64,000 nt of DNA from an uncultured Paracoccaceae bacterium (lineage in GTDB: Bacteria; Pseudomonadota; Alphaproteobacteria; Rhodobacterales; Rhodobacteraceae), in assembly GCA_951812305.1 (NCBI GenBank), contig CATOSB010000011.1, positions 124,001-188,000 on the forward strand, written 5' to 3'. Shown here one piece after another: positions 16,813 through 25,363 of the stretch. The position numbers and the translations under genes are program-made. Every line of letters starts with the position of its first letter. Position 1 is the stretch's first letter. The notes below the pieces were generated by a model. That model saw nothing but the letters and a program-made list of their open reading frames with translations, was not told where the DNA came from and searched no databases.

Positions 16813-17685
16813 TTGGACATCCGCGCAATTGCAATGGGGGTGGCATTCGCCTTCATGTGGGCCTCTGCCTTCTCATCGGCACGGATGATCGTGGCAGACG
16901 CACCGCCATTTTTCGCGCTGACCTTGCGGTTTCTGGCCTCTGGCGGGATCGCCATCGCGATTGCCCTGATACTGGGGCAGACCTGGCGATTAACGCGGGC
17001 GCAATGGGTTGCGACGGTGATTTTCGGGATTTGCCAGAACACGCTGTATCTGGGTCTGAATTTTGAGGCGATGCAGACGATTGAGGCGGGATTGGCCACG
17101 ATCATCGCGTCAACCATGCCGCTGATCGTGGCGTTTGCGGGGTGGGTCCTGCTGGGTCAAACGGTTCGCCCGTTAGGCATAGCGGGTCTTGTTGCCGGGT
17201 TTGTCGGCGTCGCAATCATCATGGGCGCGCGTCTCAGTCAGGGCATCGACATATATGGCCTGCTGCTCTGCATCATCGGGGTGATGTCGCTGGCCGCAGC
17301 CACGATGTTGGTCAAAAGCGCCTCTTCCGGAGGAAACCTGCTGATGATCATCGGATTGCAGATGCTGGTCGGGGCGGTCGGGCTGGGCATCGCCGCACTG
17401 GCGCTGGAAAGCTGGGTAGTGAACTGGAACGCGCGGCTGATCTGGGCTTTCGTCTATACGCTGATCGTGCCGGGGCTGATCGCGACTTGGGTCTGGTTCT
17501 GGCTGGTGGAACGGCTCGGGGCCGTGCGTGCAGCGACTTTCCACTTTCTGACACCACCCTTCGGGGTCGGCGTTGCGGCGTTGCTGTTGGGAGAGCAGCT
17601 TGGATGGCTCGATGCACTGGGTGTTGCCATCGTAGCGACAGGCATTTTGGCGGTGCAACTCGCGAAAGCGCCCGCGCCAACCTGA
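16813..17685 (+). CDS. EamA-family (DMT) transporter
   Basis: About 290 residues with ten hydrophobic spans in two EamA repeats (first with MWASAFSSARMIVADAPPFFALTLRFL, residues about 12-38; second from about residue 150). It is probably an inner-membrane exporter of amino acids or metabolites, with unknown substrate. The start is uncertain: TTG at 16813 follows AGGAG at the right distance; GTG 16795 and ATG 16834 are alternatives. Codon use matches neighbours. Confidence 0.85.
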   Translation: MDIRAIAMGVAFAFMWASAFSSARMIVADAPPFFALTLRFLASGGIAIAIALILGQTWRLTRAQWVATVIFGICQNTLYLGLNFEAMQTIEAGLATIIASTMPLIVAFAGWVLLGQTVRPLGIAGLVAGFVGVAIIMGARLSQGIDIYGLLLCIIGVMSLAAATMLVKSASSGGNLLMIIGLQMLVGAVGLGIAALALESWVVNWNARLIWAFVYTLIVPGLIATWVWFWLVERLGAVRAATFHFLTPPFGVGVAALLLGEQLGWLDALGVAIVATGILAVQLAKAPAPT

Positions 17686-17763
17686 TCGCAGTGACGACCT
17701 TGTGAACCGATGTAACCGGGTTTCTGGTGACAGAAGCGCATATTTTCGACAGATATTCGCGGC

Positions 17764-18477
17764 ATGGAATACGTCTACGCCTACCTCGCGGGACTGCTGA
17801 CGCTGATCAACCCATGCGTCCTGCCGATCCTGCCGGTGGTTCTTGCCACATCGGTGCAGGCCGGGCGCCACGGGCCGCTTGCGGTTGCCGCCGGGCTGGG
17901 CGTGTCGTTCGTAGTGCTTGGGCTGGCGGTGAATGCGGTTGGGCTGGCGCTGGGCGTGACACCGGAACTGATAGCGGACATCGGCGCCGTTATAATGATC
18001 GCCTTCGGCGCGGTCCTTCTGGTGCCACAGTTTTCCGAGCGCTTTGCGACCGCGACCGCCGGAATATCCGCGCGGGCGGATGCGGGGATCGACACGCTGG
18101 ATGGGTCCAGCATGTCAGGGCAATTTCTGACCGGCGTTTTGTTGGGTGCGGTGTGGGTCCCATGTATCGGGCCGACGCTCGGCACCGCCATCGGGCTTGC
18201 GAGCCAGGGCGAAAGCCTTGGGCGCGCAGGCGCCATCATGGCGTTTTTCGCGATTGGTGTGGGGTCGGTTATTGTCGCGCTGGGCTATGGCGCACGGTCG
18301 GTGATCCAGCAGCGTCAGGCATGGCTGCGCGCCGTTGCCACCCGCGCCAAACCGATCCTTGGCATCGTTTTCATCGTGGTGGGTCTGGGGCTGCTGTTCC
18401 GCGTTCATCATATGCTTGAGTTCTGGGCGCTGCAAATCCTGCCCCAATGGCTCACTGACTTTTCCGTCCGATTTTAA
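17764..18477 (+). CDS. CcdA/DsbD-type transmembrane thiol-disulfide carrier
   Basis: 237 residues, six hydrophobic spans, with the two conserved redox cysteines in INPCVLPILP (near residue 18) and WVPCIGPTLG (near residue 134). The family passes electrons from cytoplasmic thioredoxin across the inner membrane, for cytochrome c maturation or periplasmic thiol repair. It lies 15 bp before a secreted thioredoxin-like protein, which is the likely acceptor. Confidence 0.88.
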   Translation: MEYVYAYLAGLLTLINPCVLPILPVVLATSVQAGRHGPLAVAAGLGVSFVVLGLAVNAVGLALGVTPELIADIGAVIMIAFGAVLLVPQFSERFATATAGISARADAGIDTLDGSSMSGQFLTGVLLGAVWVPCIGPTLGTAIGLASQGESLGRAGAIMAFFAIGVGSVIVALGYGARSVIQQRQAWLRAVATRAKPILGIVFIVVGLGLLFRVHHMLEFWALQILPQWLTDFSVRF

Positions 18478-18492
18478 CCTAAGAGGTGACAC

Positions 18493-18903
18493 ATGAACCG
18501 TCGTACTTTCCTTTTGAGCACTGCCGCTGTCGCGGCCACGGGTCCCGCTTTCGCGGCGTCCATCGATTACACGCCCGGGCTGGTCGACCAGTTGCTGGCG
18601 GATGGCAAAACCGTCTTCATCGACTTCACCACAGTCTGGTGCACGACCTGCAACGCGCAGAAAAACGTGATGGCGTCACTGAAGGCGGGCAATCCGGCCT
18701 ATGAAGAGAATATCGAGTTCGTGACGGTGGATTACGACGATTACCGCAGTGATCCGTTGACCATCGGCCTGAACATTCCGCGACGTTCGACGCTGGTGGT
18801 GCTGCATGGCGAAGAGGAACTGGGCCGCACAGTGGCGGGGACGTCAACCGCGGTCATTCAGGAACTGATGGATGCGGCGCTGAACGCGGCGATGTCGGCC
18901 TGA
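18493..18903 (+). CDS. Secreted thioredoxin-family protein
   Basis: 136 residues. The N-terminus has a twin-arginine-like signal (MNRRTFLLSTAAVAATGPAFA), then a thioredoxin fold with the redox motif WCTTC near residues 54-58 and a cis-Pro region (NIPRRSTLVV). It is probably reduced by the CcdA-like protein encoded just upstream. The length suggests a minimal DsbD-gamma-like or TlpA-like partner. A GC-rich hairpin repeat follows the stop and may end the transcript. Confidence 0.88.
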   Translation: MNRRTFLLSTAAVAATGPAFAASIDYTPGLVDQLLADGKTVFIDFTTVWCTTCNAQKNVMASLKAGNPAYEENIEFVTVDYDDYRSDPLTIGLNIPRRSTLVVLHGEEELGRTVAGTSTAVIQELMDAALNAAMSA

Positions 18904-18911
18904 TCAGTGAT

Positions 18912-18993
18912 TTCGAATTGCTGACGCAATCCGACTGACTGGGGGGCCAGCCCCCCAGACCCCCCGCCGTATTTTGGACCAAGAAGAAATGGA
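18912..18993 (+). repeat. GC-rich hairpin repeat, copy 1 (terminator-like)
   Basis: TTCGAATTGCT, CAATCCGACT and ACTGGGGGGCCAGCCCCC occur in the same order here and at 25170-25214. The GGGGGGC/GCCCCCC arms form a strong hairpin after the thioredoxin gene; the second copy follows ptsN. Similar post-gene repeats are common in roseobacter genomes. It likely acts as terminator or 3' stabiliser. Confidence 0.7.
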
Positions 18994-19114
18994 TTTGGGT
19001 GGGTTAGGATCGTCAGGCCACCTTTTGCCAATTCCCGGCACTCAGTTGTTCCGGCAGTTTACAGGCTGTGGATAAGTCACTATGCGCGTGTCAGGACTTA
19101 AGGACGGGTAAAAC

Positions 19115-19726
19115 GTGGCGAACCATCTTTATCAAAACGATCTGCCCGACGGGCTGGATCTGGGGCCGGTTGTGGCGATTGATTGTGAAACGATGGGGCT
19201 GAACCCGCATCGTGACCGGCTGTGTGTGGTGCAGATGTCGGGCGGCGATGGAAATGCGCATCTGGTGCAGGTGAGCAAGGAGCAGAGTGAAGCCCCGAAT
19301 CTAACCGCGATGCTGGCAGACCCGAATGTGTTGAAGCTGTTCCATTTCGGGCGGTTCGACATAGCGGCACTGCTGAACGCATTCGGCACTCTGACTGCAC
19401 CAGCCTATTGCACCAAAATCGCCTCCAAACTCATCCGCACCTATACCGACCGGCACGGGCTGAAGTTTCTGCTCGACGAGATGCTAAACATCGATGTCTC
19501 CAAACAGCAGCAGATGAGCGATTGGGGCGCGGAAAAGCTGACCGACGCGCAGCTGGATTATGCCGCCAGCGACGTGCTGTATCTGCACAAGCTAAAGGAA
19601 AAGCTCGACGAGCGGCTGGCGCGCGAAGGACGGACCGAAATTGCGCAGGCCTGTTTCGATTTTCTCCCTAATCGTGCCCAACTTGACCTGATTGGTTGGC
19701 CTGAAATTGACATATTCGCCCACTAG
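19115..19726 (+). CDS. Ribonuclease D-like 3'-5' exonuclease
   Basis: 203 residues from a GTG start. All DEDDy residues are visible: D and E in IDCETMGLNP, D in FHFGRFDIAALL, and Y/D in QLDYAASDVLYLHKL. It is a single exonuclease domain without HRDC repeats, as is common in alphaproteobacteria. It probably trims tRNA or other stable RNA 3' ends. The stop codon is native, four bases before an IS630-type insertion that now separates it from kdsD. Confidence 0.9.
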   Translation: MANHLYQNDLPDGLDLGPVVAIDCETMGLNPHRDRLCVVQMSGGDGNAHLVQVSKEQSEAPNLTAMLADPNVLKLFHFGRFDIAALLNAFGTLTAPAYCTKIASKLIRTYTDRHGLKFLLDEMLNIDVSKQQQMSDWGAEKLTDAQLDYAASDVLYLHKLKEKLDERLAREGRTEIAQACFDFLPNRAQLDLIGWPEIDIFAH

Positions 19727-19730
19727 ACTA

Positions 19731-20967
19731 GTCCCTCGCTTCGCATGATTTGACGTTGTGATATTTTTCTGAATCACTCTGCTATAGATTTTGGGAGGGT
19801 ATTGAGATGTCAAAATGTGGTCGTGCTGTGAAGTATGTTGTTCGACTGAATGCTGGTGAGCGGTTGCAGCTTGAGGATATGATCCGCACGGGTCGGCAGG
19901 CGGCGTATCGACTGCTCAAGGCGCGGATATTGCTCAAGGCAGATGTATCTTCAGACAGTGGCGGCTGGGATGACGAGCGGATTGCAGAAGCTTTGGAGAC
20001 CAGTGTTTCCACAGTATTCCGTACCCGCCGCCAGGTTGTGGAAGAAGGCCTTGAGGCGGCTCTGGGTCGCAAAAAGCAGAAGACCCCGTCCACGCCAGCA
20101 ATCTTTGATGGAACCGCTGAGGCGAAGCTCATTGCGTTGGCCTGTTCGGAACCACCGGAGGGTCACGCGCGCTGGTCTTTGCGTCTTCTGGAAACGCGCG
20201 TGGTCGAATTGGGCATCGTTGAAGCAGCCAGCGACAGCACGATCCATCGGGTGCTCAAAAAAACGCGCTCAAACCGCACAAGAGCCGCTATTGGGTGATC
20301 CCTCCGAAAGCCAATGCAGGTTTTGTTGCTGCGATGGAAGATGTGCTGGAAGTCTACACGCGCCCCTATGATCCGGCCCGCCCGCTGGTTTGCCTTGACG
20401 AGACCAGCAAGCAGCTGACCTTTGAGACCCGTACGCCGATCCCAATCCGGCCGGGGCGCGAAGCCCGTTTCGACTATGAATACGAGCGCGCGGGTGTGGC
20501 CAGCCTGTTCATGTTGTTTGCCCCGCTTGAAGGCTGGCGCCATGTTGCCGTTCGAGACCGCCGAACCGCCATCGATTTTGCCCACATTCTCAAGGACCTC
20601 GCCGACACCCACTTCCCCAAGGCTGACCGGATTACACTGGTTCAGGACAATCTCAACACCCACAACCCGGCGTCGTTATACAAGGCCTTTCCACCTGATG
20701 AAGCCCGTCGCATTGTCGAACGGTTTGAGTGGCACTTCACGCCCAAACACGGCTCCTGGCTCAACATCGCAGAATGTGAACTCAGCACACTTGCGCGTCA
20801 ATGTCTCGACCGCCGCATTCCTGATCGCAACACCTTGGCCAATGAAGCAAAGGCATGGGAAACCGAGCGAAACACCGCATCCGCAAAGGTGACATGGCGA
20901 TTCTCAACTAAAGACGCACGCATCAAACTTGCTCACCTTTACCCGCAAATCGGATGAATCAAGGGAC
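19731..20967 (+). mobile_element. IS630-family insertion sequence 'b', copy 1 (1237 bp)
   Basis: Imperfect terminal repeats (left GTCCCTCGCTTC, right end read inward GTCCCTTGATTC) are flanked by TA at 19729-19730 and 20968-20969. The second copy at 27946-29182 has the same length and the same proteins. It separates the RNase D gene from kdsD and the lpt genes and lies in their orientation. Confidence 0.95.
19807..20957 (+). CDS. IS630-family transposase, made by -1 frameshift
   Basis: The first frame (19807-20298) holds a helix-turn-helix domain (MSKCGRAVKYVVRLNAGER) after a GGGAGG site. The second frame ends at 20957 and holds the catalytic domain with D in LVCLDETSKQL, D in LVQDNLNTHN and E in WLNIAECELS. 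The join is at seven A, 20257-20263 (GTG CTC AAA AAA A), consistent with programmed slippage. No other damage is seen. Confidence 0.92.
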
Positions 20968-21034
20968 TAGCGCAATCCGAAAAGTGGAGACCGGTTTTCG
21001 GAGAAATTGCACGGAAAACCAAAAAAGGGCATTC

Positions 21035-22006
21035 ATGCTGAAGCGAATGCAAAAAGATACGTTCCTTTCGACCGCCCGCCGGGTGATATCGCGCGAGGCC
21101 GAGGCGCTGGGCCAACTGGCCGGGGCGCTGGATCAGGGTTTTGCCGATGCTGTGGAACTGGTCCTGAACGCTAAGGGCCGCGTGATCGTGTCTGGCATGG
21201 GCAAATCGGGGCATATCGCGCGCAAGATCGCCGCGACGTTCGCCTCGACCGGCACGCCTGCGCATTTCGTGCATCCGGCAGAGGCCAGCCACGGCGATTT
21301 GGGCATGATGGCGCAGGGCGACGTTGCACTGATGCTGTCAAATTCCGGCGAAACACCGGAACTGGCGGACGTGATCGCCTATACCCGCCGGTTCGGTATT
21401 CCGCTGATCGGGATGGCATCGCGGATCGACAGCAACCTGATGCGCCAATGCGATGTGCGCCTTGTGCTGCCGGCGGTGGATGAGGCTTGCGGCACCGGCG
21501 TTGTACCGACAACCTCCACCGCGATGAGCCTTGCACTTGGCGATGCGCTGGCGATTGCGCTGATGGAGCATCGCGCGTTCACGCCGGAGAAGTTTCGCGA
21601 ATTCCACCCCGGCGGCAAGCTGGGCGCGCGACTGGCGAAGGTGCGCGACCTGATGCATCGCGATATGCCGCTGGTGGCCGAAGATGCCCCGATGGCGGAT
21701 GCGCTGCTTGCGATGAGCCAGAAAGGGTTCGGCGTCGTGGGCGTGTACAACCCCGAGACGGACTTGGTCGGCGTCGTGACCGACGGCGATTTGCGCCGCA
21801 ACATGGATGGGCTTCTGGGTATGACGGCAAAAGAGGTCATGACCAAGAACCCCAAAACCATCGGCCCCGGTGCACTGGCCGAGGAAGCCGTGGCGGTGAT
21901 GAACGACATGCGCATCACTTGTCTGTTCGTGGTCGATCCTGATACCAGCCGCAATGCCGTGGGCATCCTGCACGTTCACGACTGTTTGCGCGCCGGGATC
22001 GTCTGA
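21035..22006 (+). CDS. kdsD: Arabinose-5-phosphate isomerase (KpsF/GutQ family)
   Basis: 323 residues. An N-terminal SIS domain (KGRVIVSGMGKSGHIARKIA; HPAEASHGDLGM; LSNSGETPEL) is followed by two CBS domains (from about residue 205, LMHRDMPLV and VMTKNPKTI). It converts ribulose-5-phosphate to arabinose-5-phosphate for Kdo and lipopolysaccharide synthesis. The ATG at 21035 has AAGGG upstream; the frame continues upstream into IS sequence and is not native there. It heads the lptC-lptA-lptB line, and the insertion upstream means its promoter is either in about 65 bp of native leader or in the IS. Confidence 0.93.
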   Translation: MLKRMQKDTFLSTARRVISREAEALGQLAGALDQGFADAVELVLNAKGRVIVSGMGKSGHIARKIAATFASTGTPAHFVHPAEASHGDLGMMAQGDVALMLSNSGETPELADVIAYTRRFGIPLIGMASRIDSNLMRQCDVRLVLPAVDEACGTGVVPTTSTAMSLALGDALAIALMEHRAFTPEKFREFHPGGKLGARLAKVRDLMHRDMPLVAEDAPMADALLAMSQKGFGVVGVYNPETDLVGVVTDGDLRRNMDGLLGMTAKEVMTKNPKTIGPGALAEEAVAVMNDMRITCLFVVDPDTSRNAVGILHVHDCLRAGIV

Positions 22007-22015
22007 GGGGCACGG

Positions 22016-22618
22016 GTGGACGACAACACGTATTCCCACCTTGTCTCATGGTTAAAAATCGTGCTGCCGCTTTTGGCACTGGCCATACTGTCGACGCTGT
22101 TTCTGGTGGCACGTACGGTGGACCCGGCGCAGAACCTGCCCTTTGCCGACGTAGATGTGGACGAAATCGCGCGCGATCAACGGATCGGCAAGCCGAATTA
22201 CTCTGGTGTGACTTCTGACGGTGCGGCCGTGTCGGTGGTCGCCGAAAGCGCGAAACCCGACCCGGATCGCCCTGACGCCATGACAGGTGAGAAGGCCGAG
22301 GCGGTGATCGAACTGGAAAACGGGATTACAGTAAACGTGACTGCTGGGGCGCTGGATCTGGACAATGCGGCGGGGCAGGTGCGCCTGTTGCAGGATGTTC
22401 ATGTGACAACTTCGGACGGCTATTCCATCGAGACAGAAGAGGTTCAAGTTGCGCTGAACCGAACGCGCATCGCCTCAGACCGGCATAGTGTCGTGAAAGG
22501 CCCGGTTGGGGTAATTTCCGCCGACACATTCGAATTGACCCGTGAAAGCGCGAGCGATCCACACTATCTGTTGGTTTTCAAAGGCCACGTGAAGCTGGTA
22601 TACAGGGGCGAGGAGTGA
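22016..22618 (+). CDS. lptC: LPS export protein LptC
   Basis: 200 residues from a GTG start 9 bp after kdsD. One N-terminal membrane anchor (LKIVLPLLALAILSTLFLV) is followed by a periplasmic beta-jellyroll domain (AGALDLDNAAGQVRLL, DGYSIETEEVQV). It links the LptBFG transporter with the LptA bridge. Sequence conservation in this family is low; synteny with lptA and lptB supports the call. Confidence 0.9.
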   Translation: MDDNTYSHLVSWLKIVLPLLALAILSTLFLVARTVDPAQNLPFADVDVDEIARDQRIGKPNYSGVTSDGAAVSVVAESAKPDPDRPDAMTGEKAEAVIELENGITVNVTAGALDLDNAAGQVRLLQDVHVTTSDGYSIETEEVQVALNRTRIASDRHSVVKGPVGVISADTFELTRESASDPHYLLVFKGHVKLVYRGEE

Positions 22619-22627
22619 GGAAGGTCA

Positions 22628-23137
22628 ATGGCGATTAATTCGATGATCCGCGTTTTCGCGGCGGTGATGTTGCTGACATTTGCCGCATCCGGCATGGCCC
22701 AATCACAAGGCACCGCGGTTTCATTGGGCGTCGAAAACCATGACTCGTCCCTTCCGCTGGAAATCACGTCTGAAGAACTGGAGTTGGATCAGGAAAACAG
22801 CGTCGCCATCTTCACCGGATCTGTTCTGGTACGGCAGGGTGAATTGACCATGTCCTGCGGCAGGATGCGCGCAGAATATGGCCCGGATGCAAACGGCGAG
22901 GACGAAATCAAGATCGTTCGCATGTTTGGCGGTGTGACACTCGCCAGCCCCGAGGAAACGGCGGAATCTGAAAGCGCGGTGTATAACCTGATTGGTGAAT
23001 CGCTGGTGATGACGGGCAGTGTTCTGGTGACGCAGGGCGTTACAGCGCTTGCCGCCGACCGGATGACCTATGACCTCGCCACCGATGACGGTCATATGGA
23101 AGGCAACGTCAAAACTGTGTTGGGCGGAGGCAACTGA
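22628..23137 (+). CDS. lptA: LPS transport periplasmic protein LptA
   Basis: 169 residues with a signal peptide (cleavage likely after SGMA) and an OstA-like jellyroll (LEITSEELELDQENSVAIFTG; LTMSCGRMRAEYG; TDDGHMEGNVK). It forms the periplasmic bridge carrying LPS to the outer membrane. Its stop overlaps the lptB start by one base (TGATG), so the two are translationally coupled. Confidence 0.92.
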   Translation: MAINSMIRVFAAVMLLTFAASGMAQSQGTAVSLGVENHDSSLPLEITSEELELDQENSVAIFTGSVLVRQGELTMSCGRMRAEYGPDANGEDEIKIVRMFGGVTLASPEETAESESAVYNLIGESLVMTGSVLVTQGVTALAADRMTYDLATDDGHMEGNVKTVLGGGN

Positions 23138-23895
23138 TGGCCAAGCCAGATCTCAGCGTCACCTCCGGCAGTGTCGGGCTTTCGGTTCGCACGCTGCGCA
23201 AAAGCTATCGCAAAAAAACGGTGATCCGGGATGTGAGTCTGGAGTTGGGGCGGGGCGAAGTTGTCGCTTTGCTGGGGCCGAACGGGTCAGGTAAAACGAC
23301 GACCTTTTACGCAATTGCAGGGCTGGTTAACCCCGAAGGCGGGCAGGTTCTGATCGACGGGCGCGACGCCACCAACCTGCCCATGTATCGCCGCGCAAAG
23401 CTTGGGATCGGCTATCTGCCGCAAGAGGTTTCGATCTTCCGGGGTCTTAGTGTCGAAGACAACATCATGGCCATTCTGGAAATCTCGGTTGCCGACAAGG
23501 TGCAGCGCCGCGAACGGCTTGAGGAATTGCTGAACGAATTTTCGATCAGCCACCTGCGCCGTGCCTCGGCGCTTTCGCTGTCGGGTGGCGAGCGGCGCCG
23601 GGTCGAGATCGCGCGTTGTCTGGCGGCGGAACCGAAATACCTGTTGCTGGATGAACCGTTCGCGGGCGTCGACCCGATCGCAGTCGGCGATATTCGCACA
23701 CTGGTTGCGGATCTGAAGAACCGTGGCATCGGGGTTCTGATCACTGATCACAACGTGCGCGAGACACTGGAAATCGTCGACCGCGCCTATATCCTGCATG
23801 ACGGCATGGTTCTGATGAGCGGCACCGCAGAGGAAGTTGTGCAGGATGAAAACGTCCGCCGCGTCTATCTCGGCCAAAGCTTCAGGATTTCGTAA
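23137..23895 (+). CDS. lptB: LPS export ABC transporter ATPase LptB
   Basis: 252 residues with Walker A GPNGSGKTT, signature LSGGERRRVEIAR, Walker B LLLDEPFAGVDP and the switch histidine in ITDHNVRETL. It powers LPS extraction with LptFG. In many proteobacteria rpoN follows; here the next gene is hpf, so the sigma-54 gene is not at its common site. Confidence 0.96.
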   Translation: MAKPDLSVTSGSVGLSVRTLRKSYRKKTVIRDVSLELGRGEVVALLGPNGSGKTTTFYAIAGLVNPEGGQVLIDGRDATNLPMYRRAKLGIGYLPQEVSIFRGLSVEDNIMAILEISVADKVQRRERLEELLNEFSISHLRRASALSLSGGERRRVEIARCLAAEPKYLLLDEPFAGVDPIAVGDIRTLVADLKNRGIGVLITDHNVRETLEIVDRAYILHDGMVLMSGTAEEVVQDENVRRVYLGQSFRIS

Positions 23896-24080
23896 CTTTT
23901 CCCGTTTCACATTGGCTTATGGTTGACAGCAATGGCTCAACTGCGGCCAAATACCCGTGATGGAATCTTTTCCACAGCACGCTGAATTCCCATATCAGAC
24001 CTATCGGGGTCGTCCCGGCCCCGCGAACTGCATATGCGGGCAAGCGCGCCCAGTCTTCCCAACCGAAAGGACCCCCCGTG

Positions 24081-24656
24081 ATGCATTACAAGATCACCGG
24101 CAAACAGATCGACATTGGCGCCTCGCTGAACACGTATGTCGAAGATGAACTTGGCGGGATCGTCGGGAAGTATTCCGGGCGTCCGACGGATGCGCATGTG
24201 GTCTTTTCACGGGATGGGCATGGGTATCAGTGTGAAATCATCCTGCACCTTTCGACCGGTTTGATGGTTCAGTCCCATGCAACCGAAAACGAGATTTATC
24301 CGGCTTTCGACAAGGCCGGCGAAAAAATCGACAAGCAATTGCGCCGGTACAAGCGTCGGCTTAAGGACCACCACCACAAGAGGAAGGAACCGGTTGCGCT
24401 TTCGCAAGGCTCCTCTTATATCCTCGCCGGGTCCGAGGATGACCAATCGCCCGAACCTGACACATTACAGCCGATCATCGTCGCCGAGATGGAAACGAAA
24501 ATACCCTCTCTTTCGGTTGGCGAAGCTGTAATGCAGATGGAACTCGCGGGCGCACCGGTGCTTGTCTTTCAGAACGAAGGGCATGAACGGGTGAATGTCG
24601 TCTATCGGCGGGAAGACGGGAATATTGGCTGGATTGACCCCAGCAACAATGGGTAA
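24081..24656 (+). CDS. hpf: Long ribosome hibernation-promoting factor
   Basis: 191 residues. The N-terminal S30AE domain (MHYKITGKQIDIGASLNTYVE) and the C-terminal dimerisation domain (about residues 134-191, with LSVGEAVMQMELAGAPVLVFQNE) mark the long form, which dimerises ribosomes into 100S particles in resting cells. The ATG at 24081 follows GAAAGGA; an adjacent GTG is a less likely start. It lies 185 bp after lptB, so it may have its own promoter. Confidence 0.94.
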   Translation: MHYKITGKQIDIGASLNTYVEDELGGIVGKYSGRPTDAHVVFSRDGHGYQCEIILHLSTGLMVQSHATENEIYPAFDKAGEKIDKQLRRYKRRLKDHHHKRKEPVALSQGSSYILAGSEDDQSPEPDTLQPIIVAEMETKIPSLSVGEAVMQMELAGAPVLVFQNEGHERVNVVYRREDGNIGWIDPSNNG

Positions 24657-24697
24657 CAACAACGGCTTATGCCGTTAGAGATCAGGCAAGGGCTAAT

Positions 24698-25162
24698 ATG
24701 GCGCTGGCAAATATCATTCGGCCGGATGCGGTTCGTATCGTAAATTCGGTTTCTTCCAAGAAACGGTTGATTCAATCTGTGGGCGAAGTCGCCGCCAGCG
24801 TCTATGGCATCGACGAAACGGTGGCTTCCGACAGTCTGCTGGAACGGGAATCGCTTGGCCCTACCGGTGTGGGCAAGGGAATCGCCCTGCCACATGCCCG
24901 CCTTGCCGGGCTTGAAGAAGTGATCGGTGTTTTCCTGCGTGTCGAAAAGCCGGTGGATTTCGACTCCGTTGATCGATTGCCGGTCGATTTGGTTTTTGGC
25001 CTGTTCGCGCCCCGCGAATCCGGTGTTGACCATCTGAAAGCACTCGCACAGGTGTCGCGAATGCTGCGTGATGCCAATGTCTGCGAAAAACTGCGCTCCA
25101 ACGACGATACCGCCGCGTTGCACGCTGTTCTGACGGATGCGACGACGTCGGAACTGGCCTGA
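24698..25162 (+). CDS. ptsN: PTS-Ntr EIIA component PtsN
   Basis: 154 residues of the EIIA-Ntr type, with the phosphorylatable His66 in IALPHARLAG. It belongs to the regulatory phosphorelay (PtsP-PtsO-PtsN) that influences potassium, nitrogen and cell-envelope functions. It follows hpf by 41 bp in the usual order. A GC-rich hairpin repeat lies directly downstream. Confidence 0.93.
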   Translation: MALANIIRPDAVRIVNSVSSKKRLIQSVGEVAASVYGIDETVASDSLLERESLGPTGVGKGIALPHARLAGLEEVIGVFLRVEKPVDFDSVDRLPVDLVFGLFAPRESGVDHLKALAQVSRMLRDANVCEKLRSNDDTAALHAVLTDATTSELA

Positions 25163-25169
25163 AGCGGGC

Positions 25170-25214
25170 TTTCGAATTGCTAAAACAATCCGACTAACTG
25201 GGGGGCCAGCCCCC
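25170..25214 (+). repeat. GC-rich hairpin repeat, copy 2
   Basis: This matches the repeat at 18912 (TTCGAATTGCT, CAATCCGACT, GGGGGGCCAGCCCCC) and follows ptsN. It probably terminates the lpt-hpf-ptsN transcript and, from the other side, the methyltransferase. Confidence 0.7.
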
Positions 25215-25363
25215 GTCGTCCATTGGTCTCTCGAACCAATGGCGCAACAAAGGGCAACCCACCGAAGTTTCTATGGCCAGTTGAAAGAGCTGGGGGGATT
25301 GTTGCTCAGGTGGCAGGCCTGGTCCAAAGAAGTTGCTATCCGCCGGTCTTGACCAAACTAATA
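25215..25363. other. Short unexplained stretch between ptsN and an insertion sequence
   Basis: No gene is recognised. The stretch holds an 8-bp hairpin, CCATTGGT/ACCAATGG, around 25219-25241. Its last bases contain the original stop codon of the methyltransferase (reverse TAG at 25358-25360), separated from its gene by the IS. Confidence 0.5.

Noticed and set aside
20954..21034. Upstream extension of kdsD
   Set aside because: The frame runs into the IS630-b end; the ATG at 21035 has a ribosome site and gives the family length.
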